From contig NC_092474.1 of assembly GCF_047495875.1 (NCBI RefSeq), positions 14,924,200-14,988,199 of the forward strand: 64,000 bases of DNA, written 5' to 3'. Source of the stretch: Pithys albifrons albifrons. Taxonomy: Eukaryota; Chordata; Aves; Passeriformes; Thamnophilidae. The translations under genes were made by a program, and so were the position numbers. Shown piece by piece: positions 21,640 to 33,308 of the stretch (position 1 is the stretch's first letter; every line of letters begins with the position of its first letter). Under the pieces are notes generated by a model that was not told the DNA's origin, did not search any database, and saw only the letters and a program-made list of their open reading frames with translations.

Positions 21640-24600
21640 ACAGAGTCACTGCAAGACTGAAGGGAAAACCCAAACTGGCCCATGGTGGATGGTGGTCCAT
21701 GGAAACATGATCCCAGTCCAGTAGCTTGCCCTGTTCAAATAGCCATGCCTTTTTGCACAGATACTTCTCAAACTCCTGCAACTGTGGTGCTCACTAACCC
21801 TTCCACACAGCAAAAGACATGGAAATTGTGGTCCACCTTCCATTGTTTTCCAGGTCAAGATGGTAACACCAGGATAGCCGGAGGCATGCCAGGAGCAGAG
21901 ACACCACTGTCACCCCCAGCTCAGTCTGACTCCCGAGTGGAGCAGAAGCTGGAGGAGGATGCAAGGAGTGACACACCTTCAGGAGCCACATTGTTCCTGA
22001 AAATGTAAACTTTCCCAGCCCTGCCCTCCACACCTTCACAGCAGGGCGGTCCCCCAGCTGCTCCCACACCTGCATTTCCAGATGTCCATGCCCAGTGTGC
22101 CACCCCACCAGCATGGCCAAGACCGGACCCTGGGACAGCCCCAGCACCACATGGTGATGTCCCAGGGGGAGGCCTGTCCAGAAGACACTGCAAACCTTAA
22201 AAGTGCAGTTTGGAAATCACTCCAAAAAGCAGAAAGAACATGTGGAAAGTTTTTGAGTGCAAAACTTTGGGAAAAAAAAGAAAAAACTTAAACGCAACCA
22301 GTCTCCCAATAGGAAATCCAGAGAGTATTCTTCAAAAAGCTGCTTCTGATGCAAGGGAGACTCAGATCTAAGATCTTACATATTTTAAAATGTTTTTTCC
22401 TGCGTAGCTGTCCTGCTAAGCCTGCATGATGAGTTCCACCCTGGACCCAAAACACCATGGTTGTAGGGGGGGTTTTAATCCCTATCATTAAATTGTTAAA
22501 ACCGTTATGACATGTTGGTTCCCAGCCAGCATTTTTCTAAGAAGGATGTTTTGGCAGGAAGTTCTTGACTGGCCTGTGCACCTTGGGAATCCCAGCCACT
22601 AAGAAAGCCATTAAAATGGATGTGAGCATTCATGGGGACACTTGACAGTTGTCACAACTTCTGCAGGATGGGCCAGTGCCTCCCACAGTCTGGACCCCAC
22701 AGGTCCCCAGGTACCCTGTCACACCACACTGCTACACTAGCAGACATCCAACAATCCCGTTTGCAGAATACTCCCTGCAATCCTGATCCTGTCAGGTAAG
22801 AGCTGGCTGTGCCCCCAAAAACTGGCCCTTAGGAGGATTAGAGTGGATGGATGTGGAAGATCACTCACCACAGTGCCCACCTGCCCATGCTGGTGGCAGA
22901 AGACACTGGCAGAAAAGGGGATTCCTGTACCACTACCCTGCCTCAGGAAATAATAGGAATTGTTTGCAAACCAGGAAAACTCAGCGTGAGTATGTAGAAG
23001 TAAGACTTCCCTGTGCCTTGCAGGAGGTCCCTCCAGCCTCCCCCAAGCTGTTCCCAGCACCACATGGTGCTCCTAGTGCTACCAAGTCCCTCATTTCTTT
23101 CCAGCAGCCTCCCAGGCTTTGTGGAGCTGCTAGTTCTCTGCCAGCCTTGCTTTTCATCCCTGCCCCACATCTCCCAGGCTCTGCTCTCTGAAGATTCAGT
23201 GAGTGTGCCACACTCAGCAGGGGGCATAGTCAAAAAATCCCTTCTGTTGATGCCCCAGCCGTGACTTTGAAAAGGAATATGACACAGTAAAAAGCAGCAA
23301 ACAGGCACAACAGACATCAATTATCACAGAAGGGTTTGCTTCACTCTCAAGAGCTCAGGAAGAATTTTTTTCTCAGATTTCGAAGCGGGGGTTTCAGTCA
23401 GCACTATGTAAGTTCCAGCAACAACCTCTAGAAATCAATCTCTGCCCCTTTCTACAAGCCAGATGGGTCACAAACCGACTTACCACATCCCACATCTTTT
23501 GACTCATCTCCCCACCACCCCCTTCTCATCCCTACCACACCAGCGTCACATGTGGTCTGCTCCTGACTCGCTCCCTGTCCCTCATCAGCTACTGCGGTGA
23601 CCCATCTCCCCTTCTCTTCCCTCACCTTATCTCCTCACTGGTCCTTCCCCAGAGCTGTTGGCAGCTCCTCATGGTCCTCCCAAGGCTTGACACTGGGACC
23701 TTCTCCCTTTGCTCTCCCTCCAACCATTTGTTCCAGGACATTTCCCACATCCAGCCAAGCCTCACTGACACAGTCTTGCTAATGAGTCCCCTCAGTGACA
23801 GGACTGTCTCCATGGTATGGTATGGAGATCCCAGGAAGCAAGGAAGGCATCCCTGGGACTGCCCAATCATCTCCTGGGACAGGACAAACTCAGGACATAG
23901 TGCATTTCTACTGAGATACCCCTCAGCCCTCTTGACGCACTTCAAAGAAGCTCTGCTGGGGCTTGACAGTGAGGACAGGACACATTTCCCAGGTTTCACC
24001 TGGGACATGGCTGTTCAGGTGTGTTCACAGCCCTCTGCTTGCCCAGTGCCCATGCAGCAGGTGCCCCACAGGTCTCTGAGGGGCAGCTTGGGATGTGTGG
24101 GCAGGGTGACTTATGACAGCAGGTGGTAGTCACAGGTCTCTGTGAATGCCTATGTTGAATTGCTTTGCAACCTAAAGCAGGACAATGTGCCTGTGCTGCA
24201 GCTGGAATTCAGAAAAGCTTTGAGGAGACACCAAACACTGCAGGAGTTCAGCTCTGTGATCAGTGTCACTCCTTAACCCTACTCTCAGTGCAGCCAAACC
24301 CCACTCTGACAGACCTGTTGGAGATCCAGGTGCTTTTAAAGACCATTTTAAGCTCATGTTTGTCTGGTTTAATGCAGATTCAGACTGAGCACCATGGCAA
24401 GTGAGGAGGTGAACTCTTCAGGCCCTGCAGTAGCAGGTGGCCAGCAGGACAGTGAAGTCTCTGCTCATCCTGTGCTGTGGAGGCAGAGCAAGGAAGGAGG
24501 AATCACTGCCTGGCAGCTCTGCAGTAAATTTACTAACCCTTCAGTTTTCTAAAGCTCACTTCAAACCATTTCCTTGATTATTTTAATTCAATAATTGATT

Positions 24601-26365
24601 TATTCCTCGATCCCACTCAGACCTCTAAGTGCTCTCAAAGTCATCAGTGCCATGCACACCCTCTCAAAGTCTCTGAGCCAAGCCTAGCCTCCAGTGCTCT
24701 CTGACAGTGTCCTGGACCAACAGCTAAGTCCTGCAGGGATTTGGCAGCATCTCTGAGGGTCAGTGGACCCCCAGGAGTGTGAAGCCACAGCCTGGGCCCC
24801 TCTCAGGGATGAACAAGAAGACCCTGTATTAAAGCACACCATATGGGAGAGCAACCTCAACTCAGCCTCTCCCACAGCATGGGGTGGGACTCAAACCCTC
24901 TGCCGTGTGCACAGGGGCCCAAGCAAACGCCCCCAGAGCAGCTCTGATTCACCCAGCCCTCCTCTGCTGCCTGGATTGCAATTTCCCCTTGAGGAACGCG
25001 GGGGTGGGCAGGGGCCTACACTGCACATGGAAAGTTGCTACACGAGGGCCTCCAACTGTGCATTTGCTTCTGTTGTCATCTTTCTGAGATCTCTGAGAGC
25101 TGGTTCTTTAAGGGCAATCCCATGGGAAGCGGCAGCTCTCCTCAGCAGGGTCCATCCCTGGTGGCAGGGAGCCATGCTCTGATGAGCACCACCAGGATGG
25201 TGAGTGGGCTGTGGCAGTGGGCACGTGTGTCACCCTGTCACTGTGCCTGTGGTGCCAGCGTGCAGCACTGAGGAGCCTCTACTGTGGGGGAACTTCACCT
25301 GTTGATGCCACCTCATTGCCTTGCTGAATTCCTGCTGTCTCTTTCACCCACCAGCAATGCTCTAGGCATCATCAGTCCTTCAGTTATACAGTGTTTAAAA
25401 AGAAAAATAACAGCCAGAGAACGTAAAAACAAAGTGATGTATGCACAGAACAACCTTATTTACAAATCCAGTAACCTTTGAGTGTAGCCAGAGTGCTACA
25501 CTAGTGCAGCCCCACTGAAGCAGGGCACAGCTGCTCCACTCCACACCAAGATGCACAAGCTCTGAACACCTTGGCACTGAACCCGCAGTCCCCCCCTGCA
25601 GCAGCAGTTCATCACTCCCATGAACACAGGTACCACGGGGACACTTAATCAGCCCACAACAAAATGCAACTCTGCCAATGTGTGCACATAGACATATGTG
25701 GAGGAGAAGCTCATGAACTCTTCCTGGGAAGCTACCTGGGAAAAGTTCCCTCTGCATTGTGTATGCCAATGGCTCATGGTCCATGTTCGCATGGGTACTG
25801 GGGGCTCTCTGCAGAAAACAGTTAATTCTGAATAACTTCCCACACTTGCAGAGATGGTTTCCATCCTTTATTTAGCACTCTCTGCCTGAAGCAGGCATCT
25901 GACAGCTGCAGCTGGCCATTTCCAATCTAAGAGCCTGGCAATCTGGGGGAAAGATGGAAAGTTTGAAAGGCCAATTCTTGTTTCATCATCATGACGTAAG
26001 GATCATTGCTTAGGTTGTCCCAGCTTCCCACACCCATTTTGTCCAGCTCCTTTCTGGCTGTAGGTCTAGTCCTTCCAACTTGACTGTCCAACTTTGGGAA
26101 GAAGGGAATGGTTAAGAATACCAGTCCAGCAGTCTAAGCAGCAGGAATGTATCCATGTTCCAGGTTATTAAAGGAGCACTACTGCTCTGTGCTGATGTCC
26201 AGCACCATACACACATCAGTGTTCTCCATATGGTTCCCAGATTTGTATCTTCATGAATGGTGGTCCAGGTAGTTGTTACCAGATTGTTTTCAAGCATTCC
26301 AAGGTACCAAGGGTTTGGGGAGAAATCCTCTGCTGAGATCCACCTCTTTTGCCATGTTTCAAGGA
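21640..26365. other. 4.7 kb of unique sequence, no gene supported
   Basis: No interspersed repeat was recognised. The longest frames are 152 codons (plus, 23671-24129), 139 codons (plus, 24763-25182) and 128-129 codons on the minus strand. All are overlapped by other frames and have no recognisable domain, signal peptide or consistent splice sites. Confidence 0.4.
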
Positions 26366-26598
26366 AAGGATGAGAGGAAATGGCTGTAAGTTGAACTAGG
26401 GGAGGTTCAGATTAGACATTGGGCATTGGGATAAGTTGCTCAGGGAGATAGTGGAGTCACCACCTCTGGAATTGTCCAAGAGGCCTCTGGTTGTGGCACT
26501 TGGGGACATGGTCTCGGCCTGAGTATGGTACTACTGATTTGTTTGTTGGACATGATGATCTTGAAGGTCTCTTCCTTCCCTGATGATTCTGTGACATC
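26366..26598 (+). mobile_element. CR1 LINE 3' fragment (diverged)
   Basis: GATGAGAGGAAATGGCTGTA, GGGGAGGTTCAGATTAGACA, GATAGTGGAGTCACCACCTC, GTTGGACATGATGATCTTGA and GATGATTCTGTGACA match the CR1 subfamily with a protein-proximal GGAGGTTTAGATTGGAT-type block. Divergence is clearly higher than in the CR1 at 32 kb. Confidence 0.85.
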
Positions 26599-26677
26599 CT
26601 GGATGGTGAATGGTGTCACATGAAAAGGAGGGGAAGAAATGCAAAGATCTCTTGTCCTACCTGAATTAATATAAAGT

Positions 26678-26899
26678 TATTAGCTATAAACATCCCCAGG
26701 ACAATCAAAGCCTTGTGAACCCAGCACTGCCTGCCTGACACTGCACAGAAACACAGTTTGGAAGGATTTTCAACCTTCCTGTGAGGACTGCACTTTAGCC
26801 AGGGAGAACTTTCTCTATGAAGATATTAGCTATAAGTGCCCCCAGAACAATCGAAGCCTTATGAACCGAGCACTGCCAGCCTGACACTGCACAAAACAG
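26678..26899. repeat. Partial tandem duplication, period 146 bp
   Basis: A block of about 76 bp starting TATTAGCTATAA occurs at 26678-26753 and again at 26824-26899. Both copies share ACAATC-AAGCCTT-TGAACC-AGCACTGCC-GCCTGACACTGCACA. By eye roughly ten positions differ. The 70-bp spacer contains a hairpin (GGAAGG, loop of eight, CCTTCC). Confidence 0.8.
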
Positions 26900-27775
26900 A
26901 CTCCTCTCAGCTACCCCCACAGAGACGAAGGCATTTCTCCTCCAACTTTTCCTCATGCCCAATCTCTTTTTTATACCCTTTTTTCTTATGTGGTTTGAGT
27001 GACTTTACTCAATAATTGGTTTGGGGGTGATAGATGACATAGACTGAGGGTTGGCTCCCTGTGTTCCCAGAAGATGTGGCAAAGGAGGCCATGTCATCTC
27101 CACAACACTCCACCCTTTGTTAATCTTATCAGTCTGACTTTAGACCTTCTGGAAATCCACTGGGGTTTCTTTGTCCTCTGACAATGGTTCAAGGAGCACC
27201 CCTCCAGGGGGCTGAGGCATTTCCCTCGACTCATCAAGAGCTTATCAGAGCTATTACTCTACAAATGGTGAGCAGGAAACACTGACCATCATTCTGCTGA
27301 GTGCTTTGAGAGCTACTGTGTGGAGCTTCAGTGATGCCATCCTAGCTAAGGGCAGATCCAGCCTGGGTCAGGGTCCGTCTTTGACTCCCCGTAGCCTCCA
27401 CATAACAGCAAGAGCTGGGATTGTAAACCTGGCCCATGACCCATGCCTTGTGCCTAAGGGGCATGTTCTGCCGAGCACTGATCTGTGACACTTTGGTGAG
27501 CATGATGTACTAATCCTGAAGCCCCTCCTGTGCCTGTGTCCATTCTCTATTAGCAGCATTTAAGTGATTCCAACATTAAAAAACCAATCTGTCAGCTGCC
27601 AAGGCCAATACATCTGTCCTGGGCAAACAGCCTGGCCAACTATTTGTTATTGTTGTTTCATTCTACCTTGGAAATCATCAGGGATTTGGAAATCTGTGTT
27701 TCTTCTCCCTGTGCCCTGGAGCTGACCCTGGGAGTAGTGCAGTTCTGCAAGATGCCTCAACAGCCTTCCTGTACC
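26900..27775. other. Unique sequence, nothing recognised
   Basis: No repeat or exon was recognised. Frames are under 65 codons. Confidence 0.4.
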
Positions 27776-28148
27776 TAGAGAGGTTCAGTACCCAAAGATA
27801 GCGGCAACCTTCGAGTACCGAAAGAGGGCTCACAGGAAGGCTGATGAGGGACTTCTAATGAGGACATATAGTAATAGGACAAGGGGAAATGGCAGTAAGC
27901 TGAAGGAAAGTAGATTTAGATTAGATATTAGGAAGAAATTCTTCACTGGGGCGGGGGGGGGAGGCCCTGGCACAAGTTGCCCAGAGAAGCTGTGGCTGTC
28001 CCATCCGTGGAAGTGCTCAAGGCCAGGTTGGATGGGGCTTGGAATAACCTGGGTTGGTGAAAGGGTCCCTGCCTATGGCAGTGGGTTGCAACAAGATGAG
28101 TTTTAAGGTCTGTTCCAAACCAAACTGTTCTGTTATTTTATGACTCTA
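27776..28148 (+). mobile_element. CR1 LINE 3' fragment
   Basis: AATAGGACAAGGGGAAATGG, TTAGATTAGATATTAGGAAG, CACAAGTTGCCCAGAGAAGC, GGTTGGATGGGGCTTGGAAT and ACTGTTCTGTTATTTTATGA are in sense order. A C/G-rich expansion (GGGGCGGGGGGGGG, from about 27949) replaces the usual GTGAGGGTGG block. The LTR at 28.2 kb lies 64 bp beyond. Confidence 0.9.
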
Positions 28149-28212
28149 AGATCCCAGCTCTGGCTCTGCCATGCAGTACAGCACATCCTGCACAAACTGC
28201 ACAAAACAAAGG

Positions 28213-28760
28213 TGTCACGTCCCGCTCCTGAGAAGGGGACGGGGGTAACCTACGTTGTTATTAATCATTCCCTTTGGAGTGGATTAACGTGAAACGACAC
28301 TATATAATCGGTGTTTATTTAACAATTCCGTGCAATGTGACATAGAAAATAACCTTAGCGGGAGGGGGGGAAAGATGCACAGGGGGAGAAACACAGAAGA
28401 GTCCAGGACAGCAAGGAAAAAAGAGATGAGAGAGGATGAGAATGAAAAGGTTACATGGTCACCGCCCCCAGATCCAGCGTTGCATCTCAGCAGTTCTGCA
28501 GGCCATGGTCTCCATCTGCAGGTGGTGGGGGCCAGGAACAGAACCCACCCAAATTCCCAAAGTCACCAGTCCATTTATATACCCTCAGCATGCCTTTTGC
28601 ACCTCCCTCCGAGGCAGGGGGTTGTTTTCCATGTGTTGCCAGCCGGGCTGTGAACCCCCATATTCGCCTGGTTCATGTGGAGGGCAGGGCAACGGCTCTT
28701 GCCTGTTCAGGGCTCGACACTTTTAGCACTGGAGGAAGGGATGGGCCCAACTGCCCATCA
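28213..28760 (-). mobile_element. Endogenous-retrovirus LTR, reverse strand, one end uncertain
   Basis: The plus strand starts TGTCACGTCCCGCTCCTGAG, so the minus-strand LTR ends ...GGGACGTGACA. On the minus strand a TATATAAATGG (plus 28572-28584) is followed about 260 bp downstream by AATAAA (plus 28314-28319), the U3-R order. The 5' end could be at 28719 (minus strand begins TGTCGAGCCCTGAAC) or at 28760 (TGATGGGCAGTT). Neither choice gives a matching target duplication next to AAAGG at 28208-28212. No retroviral coding sequence adjoins, so this is a solo or truncated LTR. Confidence 0.7.
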
Positions 28761-28764
28761 GGGT

Positions 28765-29930
28765 ATAATGCAAAAGTCAAAAGCCTGCAAAGTCTCTTAG
28801 AATGCATAAATCATTAACCTTTTCAGTCTCTGACCGAAGGGACTGTTCCTCTTCCAAGCACCAAAGCTGAATTATTCTCACTTTGTTTCACACATCTGTT
28901 GCTGAAGCCTGAAACCAAGTCATTGGTGCTTTCTGAAGAAGCTGCTTTTGTTCTGAGGCACCTAGACACCTGCTCAGGTGAAGATATTTAGATGGACAGA
29001 GTTACATTTGAACAACTAATGCTGCCCAATGCTTTGTTTATGTGTCAAGGGCTCAGGTACCTTCCTGAAAGACATCCAGGCATGACTCTCTTGAGATTCG
29101 AGCATGGAGATGCTCCCATGCACATTGACTGCCTGAACTTCTGTTACATAACTGGAGGCCTGGTGTTCACAGACAGGTGTGAACACCATGTCACGTCCTC
29201 TGGAGCCATCTGGGTCTCCCACAGCCTGGCAGCCTGAATGCTCATGCCTATTTTAGGTTCAAGATTTGCTAATGTTTCAGCTCTCTGAGTGGCTTCTGGT
29301 AACCCTGCTGTGAAGTGAGAGACCCTACAGGCCATATATGAGATCTTTCACTTACTATTTGTGAAAAACCACAAAACTCACCCTTTGCTTTCTTTAACCT
29401 AATAAACAAGTTTCAGAGGTGCTACTGCATTCTCAGCAGGCCCCATCCTTTTATCTGCAGCTGTGAAGGCAAGTTTTGCTTCTACTCTCACGAGTACATT
29501 AGCTCTACATTTACCCCAATTTCTTGTCCTAGCTGTAGAATTTGTTTCCAGACTGAGAACATTCCTGAACAAAGAATCATTTGCAGCATGGGGCTGTGGG
29601 GGTTTTCCATGCTGTGCCTTTTTGCTTGACCATTCATTTATTTGCTGCACGGGTCACATCATGTGTTGGCAGCTCTCAAGCACCTGTAGCTGCATGTCAC
29701 AGATACCCCAATTCTCTGTGTCAGGCCACCTCAGCTAGTAAGTAACTCCTGTCTGGCTTTGCTCTGCCTACACTGCAGAAACAAATCCATTAAACTCTTT
29801 ACGAAATTATAGTAATTTTCTAATTCAACTGTTTCATTCCTTTTCAAGTAATCTTTGACATTGAAAGGCATCACTGCCCTTCACAGGTGGGGAAGGGGAT
29901 TCTTTGCATTTTGGTAAATGGTTTGTTTGA
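28765..29930. other. Unique sequence, no gene supported
   Basis: No repeat was recognised. Frames are under 95 codons and overlap on both strands. 29.78-29.87 kb is AT-rich. Confidence 0.4.
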
Positions 29931-29931
29931 A

Positions 29932-30312
29932 TCACAGAATCATCAAGGCTGGAAGAGAGCTTCAAAATCATGAAGTTCAACCATCAACCCAGCACCACCA
30001 TAATCACTCCTAAACCACATTCCCAAGTACCACATCAAACCCACTAAACACTTCCAGAAATGGTGACTCCACCACCTTCTGGGCAACTTATTCTGATGTC
30101 TGGACACTCCTTCAGGTGGAAGGTATTTTCTTGTATCTAATCTGAACCTCCCCTAGTGCAACTTCGGGCCATTTCCTCTCATCTTTTTGCTTGAGACATG
30201 GCAGAAGAGGCTGCCCTTCCCCTCAGCACAACCAACTTTCAGGCAATTGTATAGAGCAATGAGGTCCTCCCTGAGCCTCCTCTCCCCAGAGACGGCTGAG
30301 CACAAATTGTAA
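29932..30312 (-). mobile_element. CR1 LINE 3' fragment
   Basis: GAATCACAGAATCATCAAGG, TTCAACCATCAACCCAGCAC, ACTTCCAGAAATGGTGACTC, CTGAACCTCCCCTAGTGCAA and GAGGTCCTCCCTGAGCCTCC follow the reverse complement of the CR1 subfamily also seen at 17.6 kb. A second CR1 in the same orientation starts 50 bp later. Confidence 0.9.
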
Positions 30313-30362
30313 GACTGCACATTGAGCATCAGGCATTATTCCCCTATGACACTCTTAAAATT

Positions 30363-30722
30363 GAATCACAGAATAGTTTGGGTGAGAAGGAACCTTAAAG
30401 CTCATCCCATTCCACCCTCTGCCATGGGCAGGGACACCTTCCACTTGACCAGGCTGCTCCAAGCCCCCAACCTGGCCTTGGACACTTCCAGGGATGGGGC
30501 AGCCACAGCTACTCTGGGCAACCTGTTCCAGGGCCTCCCCACCCTCATAGGGAAGAATTCCTTCCTAATATTCAATCTAAACCCACTCTCTGTCATTTTG
30601 AAGCCATTGCCCCTTGTCCTGTCACTCTGTCTCCTGTAAATAGCCTCTCTCCATTTTCCTTGTAGCTCCTTCAAGTACTGGAGGGTGCAATTGGGTCACC
30701 CCGAAGCTTCGCTTTTCCACCA
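30363..30722 (-). mobile_element. CR1 LINE 3' fragment
   Basis: GAATCACAGAATAGTTTGGG, GGGCAGGGACACCTTCCACT, GGGATGGGGCAGCCACAGCT, CCTAATATTCAATCTAAACC and CCCTTGTCCTGTCACTCTGT are the reversed CR1 order. Its tail faces the previous CR1. The two belong to different subfamilies, so they are independent insertions. Confidence 0.92.
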
Positions 30723-30752
30723 CAGTGCTTCAATTAAGAGACCACTGCACTG

Positions 30753-30810
30753 GAGCACTGGAGATGCAGACCAGGCAGGCAGAGCACTGGAGATGCAGAC
30801 CAGGCAGGTA
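30753..30810 (+). repeat. 29-bp tandem duplication (2 copies)
   Basis: The unit GAGCACTGGAGATGCAGACC plus CAGGCAGGC/TA occurs at 30753-30781 and 30782-30810 with one difference. It lies just beyond the CR1 at 30.36-30.72 kb. Confidence 0.9.
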
Positions 30811-32249
30811 GAGCAGCAGGGGAGTTGTGACCAGCAAACTATTCCCTCTTGCAGTGCAACCACAGACTCTGTTGCTGCAGGAACTGTGCTTTCCAATGTG
30901 AGTTGCTGTGCATCCTCTGCACTGCCTGGGCATCTGAGCTCCTGCTGGCCCTGCTCTGGCCTGGCCTCTTACCAGGCACTGTGTTGCTTCATTAGCTTGT
31001 CCAGAAAAGCCAGGAAAGGTGATATTAGTGTGAATACAAAGGGATGCAGCACCATTACCCACTTTGAAAAGCAGATGTGTCACTGCGGTACAAGCTGTTG
31101 ATCCATGCTGTCTGCAGAGAAGTATCTCAATAAAAGGTCTGGAAGCAGGAATATGCTGTGCCTCTCCAGGGGCAAGCTGGAGTGCTGGTCTGGACTACAC
31201 AGGATTCACAACTACCCTGCCAGTCCTTTGGAAAATGGCTTTTTAATACGAGGAGTGAGGTAACCTGGGAAGCTCAGGCAGCTGTTTTAACAGACTGTGT
31301 TGTCTTTGCACTGACAGGGAAAATAAGTCAGAGCAGTTGTTGGCGATTTTGAGAAGGTGAACAGGAAACCTTTCCTAAACAAACAGAGACACAGAGTTGC
31401 AAGCTACTTGGACAAGAGAGGACAGAGCTGCTTTCCCGTCTCTGGGGATCCCATTCACTGCAGAAGAAAAGGATCCATGCAAAGCAAAGAGTGGGAAGGC
31501 TAAGGCTGCTGCTGCATGTGGGGTGTGTCAGGCTCCCAGAGCACACATCTGTCGGCACACAGCAGGTTGTCAATGCAGGGGGTAACCAGCTCTCAAATAC
31601 CTTTCAGGTTTCTTCCTAAAGCCCCAAGCCTTGGCATTACAAACTTCCAGAGACACCAAGTGCTGTTATTGGGTTGGAAATAAAACTGGGAAATGTACCA
31701 TGCCATAGGGATGGATGTGGAGCAAATCGGGTTAAATTTTAGTGGTTTAAGCCATTGTTTTAGCTTTCATTGTGAGCTGAAGCCCAGGTACTGGACAGCC
31801 AGCCACTCACACAGCTCCTGCAGACACCTTCAGCACTTGCACCCACATCTGACCAAAACTGGGTATCCCAGAGTCTAGAAAAAGCCAAGTGAATGGTTCT
31901 GGGAAAAGCAGAAGCCGGGGCAGACCTGGGAGGACTGCCCCACAAAATAGGGTTGGAATCAAGTTGCCTCCATGATGGCAGATTTGGGATCAAATGCATC
32001 ACAAGGACAGCCAGCACTGATCCCTCCACACCATCCCATGGACCCAGGCAGCATCTTTCTGCCTTTTCTTTGTGGTCTTGAGCTCATTCCTGATTCATCT
32101 GCCCTGTGCAGCACCACAGGCCCAGTCCCCAGTGCCTCCACATCCATTCAGTCTCTGCTTGGTCAGAGCATGTGGCTGGGACACTCAAGGTTTCTGCTGT
32201 TTGGGGACAGATGCTGCTGCTGTCCTGTAGGTCTCTGATGTGACATGGG
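30811..32249. other. Unique sequence, no gene supported
   Basis: No repeat was recognised. Frames of up to 117 codons overlap one another on both strands. Confidence 0.4.
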
Positions 32250-33308
32250 ATATCTGGGTTAAGAGCTGACTGGATGGCCGGGCCCAGAGAGTGGTGATGA
32301 ACAGAGCTGGATCCAGCTGGTCACCAGTAGTGTCCCCCAGGGGTCAGTGTTGGGCACAGTTTTGTTTAACATTTTTATTGATGATTTAGATGAGGGGATT
32401 GAGTCCATCATCAGCAAATTTGCAGATGACACCAAGTTGGGAGGGAGTGTCGACCTGCTGGAAGGAAGGAGGGCTCTGCAGAGGGATCTGGATAGCCCTG
32501 AGAGATGGGCTGATTCCAATGGGATGAAGTTCAACAAGGCCAAGTGCAGGTCCTGCCCTTTGGCCACAACAACCCCCTGCAGCGCTCCAGGCTGGGCACA
32601 GAGTGGCTGGAGAGCAGCCAGGCAGAAAGGGACCTGAGGGTTTGGATTGACAGGAGGTTGAACATGAGCAGCATGTGCCCAGATGGCCAAGAAGGCCAAT
32701 GGCATCCTGGCCTGGATCAAAACTAGCGTGGCCAGCAGGCTCAGGGCAGTGACCCTTCCCCTGGACTCTGCCTTGGGGAGGCCACACCTTGAGTGTTGTG
32801 TTCAGTTCTGGGCCCCTCAGTTGAGGCAAGAGATTGAGGGGCTGGAGCGGGGCCAGAGAAGAGCAACGAGGCTGGAGAAGGGACTGGAGCACAAGTGCTG
32901 TGGGGAGAGGCTGAGGGAGCTGGGGGTGTTTAGCCTGGAGAAGAGGAGGCTCAGGGGGGACCTCATCACCCTCTACAACTCCCTGAAGGAGGTTGTAGCC
33001 AGGAGGGGGGTTGGTCTCTTCTCTCAGGCAACCAGCAAAAGGACAAGAGGGCACAGGCTTAGGCTCTGCCAGGGGAGGTTTAGGTTGGATATCTCATAGA
33101 AATTCTTTACAGAGAGAGTGCTCAGGCATAGGAATGGGCTGCCCAGAGAGGGGATGGATTCCCCATCCCTGGAGGTTTTTAAGATGAGACTGGATGTGGC
33201 ACTGAGTGCCATGATCTGGTAATCAAGAGTGCTGTTGGATCTAGAGTTGGACTTGATGATCTCAGAGGTCTCTTCCAAACCAGTTGATTCTATGATTCTA
33301 TGATTCTG
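32250..33308 (+). mobile_element. CR1 LINE, longest copy (RT 3' half plus 3' UTR)
   Basis: This is a 5'-truncated sense copy of about 1.06 kb. It starts in the reverse-transcriptase region (CAGGGGTCAGTGTTGGGCAC), runs through the C-terminal coding part (CTGGAGAAGAGGAGGCTCAG) and the 3' UTR (GGTTTTTAAGATGAGACTGG), and ends in the octamer tail ATTCTATGATTCTATGATTC. It is the best reference within the window for the other CR1 copies. Truncation at the 5' end is usual for LINE insertions made by target-primed reverse transcription. Confidence 0.95.
32332..33099 (+). pseudogene. Broken CR1 ORF2 reverse-transcriptase C-terminal fragment
   Basis: Reading in sense, the first frame encodes [14 protein letters not shown] then [13 protein letters not shown] (32419-32430) is the reverse-transcriptase palm motif of CR1 with both catalytic aspartates present. 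The frame shifts near 32548 and again near 32675. The continuation uses the other two frames: [18 protein letters not shown], then [20 protein letters not shown], then [20 protein letters not shown], to a stop at 33099. Missing parts are ORF1, the endonuclease domain and the N-terminal fingers of the polymerase. In an active element this protein nicks DNA and primes reverse transcription of its own RNA. This copy is inactive because of truncation and two frameshifts. Confidence 0.9.

Noticed and set aside
23480..24130. C/T-rich 152-codon frame as a possible LINE or gene fragment
   Set aside because: I could not align it to the CR1 copies in the window, and it shows no motif of any reverse transcriptase. 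It is left as unique sequence.
32386..33054. 222-codon minus-strand frame, the longest in the window
   Set aside because: It is antisense to the CR1 reverse-transcriptase fragment. Such antisense openness is common over CR1.
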